This document shows, piece by piece, positions 6,260-7,384 of a DNA stretch of 7,384 nucleotides (its first letter is position 1; every line of letters begins with the position of its first letter). The stretch spans positions 1-7,384 of the forward strand of contig JBFICP010000157.1 of assembly GCA_041581935.1 (NCBI GenBank), read 5' to 3'. The DNA is from JAABYT01 sp041581935 (GTDB taxonomy: Bacteria; Pseudomonadota; Gammaproteobacteria; HK1). Made by a program: the position numbers and the translations under genes. The notes below the pieces were generated by a model, which saw nothing but the letters and a program-made list of their open reading frames with translations, was not told the DNA's origin and did no database searches.

Positions 6260-7384
6260 ATGGCGGCCAACACCGAACTGAGGCTCAAGCTCCAGGACAG
6301 CGAGGATCGCTTCCGTAATCTCATCGAGGGCTCGATCCAGGGCATTCTCATCCACCGAAACTGGACACCGCTTTTCGTCAACCGCGCCTACGCGACCATC
6401 CTCGGCTACGACTCACCCGAGGAGCTGATGGCGCTCGGCAGTGTGGAAAACCACCTCGCGTCCTATGAGCACGAGCGCCGGCGCCGCTACATGGAGGCGC
6501 GCATGCGCGGCGAGCATGCGCCCACCCAGTACGAATTCGATGCGGTGCGAAAGCACGGAACCATCGTCACGTTGCAGAACGTCGTCAGGGTGGTGAAATG
6601 GGATGGCGCCCCGGCAATCCAGAACACCATCATCGACGTGACCGAGCGCAAGCGAGCCGAGGAGGGATTGCGCTGGAGCGAGCAGCGTTTCCGCGACTTC
6701 GCCGATACCGCGGCCGACTGGTTCTGGGAGCTGGATGCCGATCTGAGGCTCAGCTACCTCTCCGAACGCTTCCACGAGATTACCGGCAACCCGGCGCATA
6801 ACCTGCTCGGGCTCAGACATACCGAATGGCTCGAGACCATCTGCCCCGACCGGGAAGCGTGCGCCACGCACATCGAAACACTCGAACAGCACGAGCAGTT
6901 TTACAATCTCGAGCTCGAGGTCGTCGGCGCGGATGGTGAGTTGCGCATGCATACCGTCAGCGGCAAGCCGGTACTCGATCCGAACAGCACTTTTCAGGGC
7001 TATCGTGGAACCGGGCGCGACGTCACGGGACCCCATCGCATGTCACGCCAGCTTGCGCATCAGGCGAGCCACGATTCCCTCACCGGGCTTGTAAATCGCC
7101 GCGAGTTTGAAGAGCGTCTCGGACGGGTGCTGGAAACCGCCCGTAACGAGAATAACGAGCACGCACTGTGTTATCTCGATCTCGATCAGTTCAAGGTCGT
7201 CAACGACACCTGTGGGCACACCGCCGGCGATCACCTGCTGAAAGAAATAAGCGCTTTGCTGCGCACCCACGTACGCCAACGCGACACGCTCGCACGGCTC
7301 GGCGGCGACGAGTTCGGTATCATAATCGAGCACTGCACTGTCGAGCACGCGAAGCGATTGACGGACAGCCTGCGAGAAGCCATC
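6260..7384 (+). CDS. PAS-PAS-GGDEF diguanylate cyclase (3' end outside window)
   Basis: The frame from the ATG at 6260 stays open for 375 codons to the window edge. A short helical start (about 1-15) leads into a first PAS domain (about 16-130: FRNLIEGSIQGILIHRN, FVNRAYATILGY, ending IIDVTERKRAEEGL). A second PAS domain follows (about 140-258: FRDFADTAADWFWELDADLRL, ending YRGTGRDVTG). The GGDEF domain begins near 262, with HDSLTGLVNRREFEERL (271-287), the metal-binding LDLDQFKVVNDTCGH (306-320) and an intact GGDEF at 348-352. An inhibitory-site RxxD (RQRD, 339-342) lies exactly five residues before it. It should therefore make cyclic di-GMP from two GTP under product feedback, tuned by a PAS-sensed signal. 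No membrane helix is seen in this part. An EAL domain may follow beyond the window. The start is the only ATG after the in-frame stop at 6221; the ribosome site (GCGGGA) is modest. Confidence 0.93.
   Translation, partial: MAANTELRLKLQDSEDRFRNLIEGSIQGILIHRNWTPLFVNRAYATILGYDSPEELMALGSVENHLASYEHERRRRYMEARMRGEHAPTQYEFDAVRKHGTIVTLQNVVRVVKWDGAPAIQNTIIDVTERKRAEEGLRWSEQRFRDFADTAADWFWELDADLRLSYLSERFHEITGNPAHNLLGLRHTEWLETICPDREACATHIETLEQHEQFYNLELEVVGADGELRMHTVSGKPVLDPNSTFQGYRGTGRDVTGPHRMSRQLAHQASHDSLTGLVNRREFEERLGRVLETARNENNEHALCYLDLDQFKVVNDTCGHTAGDHLLKEISALLRTHVRQRDTLARLGGDEFGIIIEHCTVEHAKRLTDSLREAI

Noticed and set aside
5004..6260. A 418-codon open frame on the plus strand antisense to the dehydrogenase, and a 399-codon minus-strand frame (5002-6201) across the same gene
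   Set aside because: Long shadow frames are expected in GC-rich coding DNA. Both lack recognisable domains, while the dehydrogenase frame carries every family motif.
6413..7036. A 207-codon minus-strand frame opposite the PAS domains
   Set aside because: Antisense shadow of the PAS-GGDEF gene with no domain of its own; such frames recur opposite PAS/GGDEF genes.

Overview
The window looks like an ordinary chromosomal stretch from a GC-rich proteobacterium, most likely a gammaproteobacterium. The rimK product closely resembles the enterobacterial enzyme from memory, the LysR regulator resembles HdfR, and the right-edge gene has the PAS-PAS-GGDEF layout common in that class. No tRNA, rRNA, CRISPR array, transposase or phage gene was seen. 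The species cannot be named from the sequence.

Layout, left to right. Positions 1-583 hold no intact gene. The minus strand there carries what looks like a frameshifted small membrane protein (135-457). An HdfR-like LysR regulator (584-1447, minus) is divergent from an ECF sigma factor (1545-2177, plus) across a short AT-rich control region. The sigma gene converges on rimK (2179-3084, minus) with one base between their stop codons. Upstream of rimK is a 171-base leader with dyad symmetry. Next come a glutathione S-transferase (3256-3894, minus), an EamA-type transporter (3986-4840, minus) and a tartrate/D-malate dehydrogenase (5094-6155, minus). Between the last two lies a decayed copy of the dehydrogenase's 3' end (about 4985-5093). 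The right edge is a PAS-PAS-GGDEF diguanylate cyclase (6260 onward, plus), cut by the window end.

The genes do not form one obvious pathway. The dehydrogenase, transporter and GST are collinear on the minus strand with gaps of about 250 and 91 bases, so they may be partly co-transcribed, but no shared substrate is evident. Regulation is the loose theme: a LysR regulator, an ECF sigma factor with no visible anti-sigma partner, a ribosome-modifying ligase and a c-di-GMP synthase. I found no convincing novel multi-gene system. The points most worth a second look are the decayed tandem tail behind the dehydrogenase, the frameshifted gene at the left edge, the unpartnered sigma factor and the perfect 16-bp palindrome before the GST gene.
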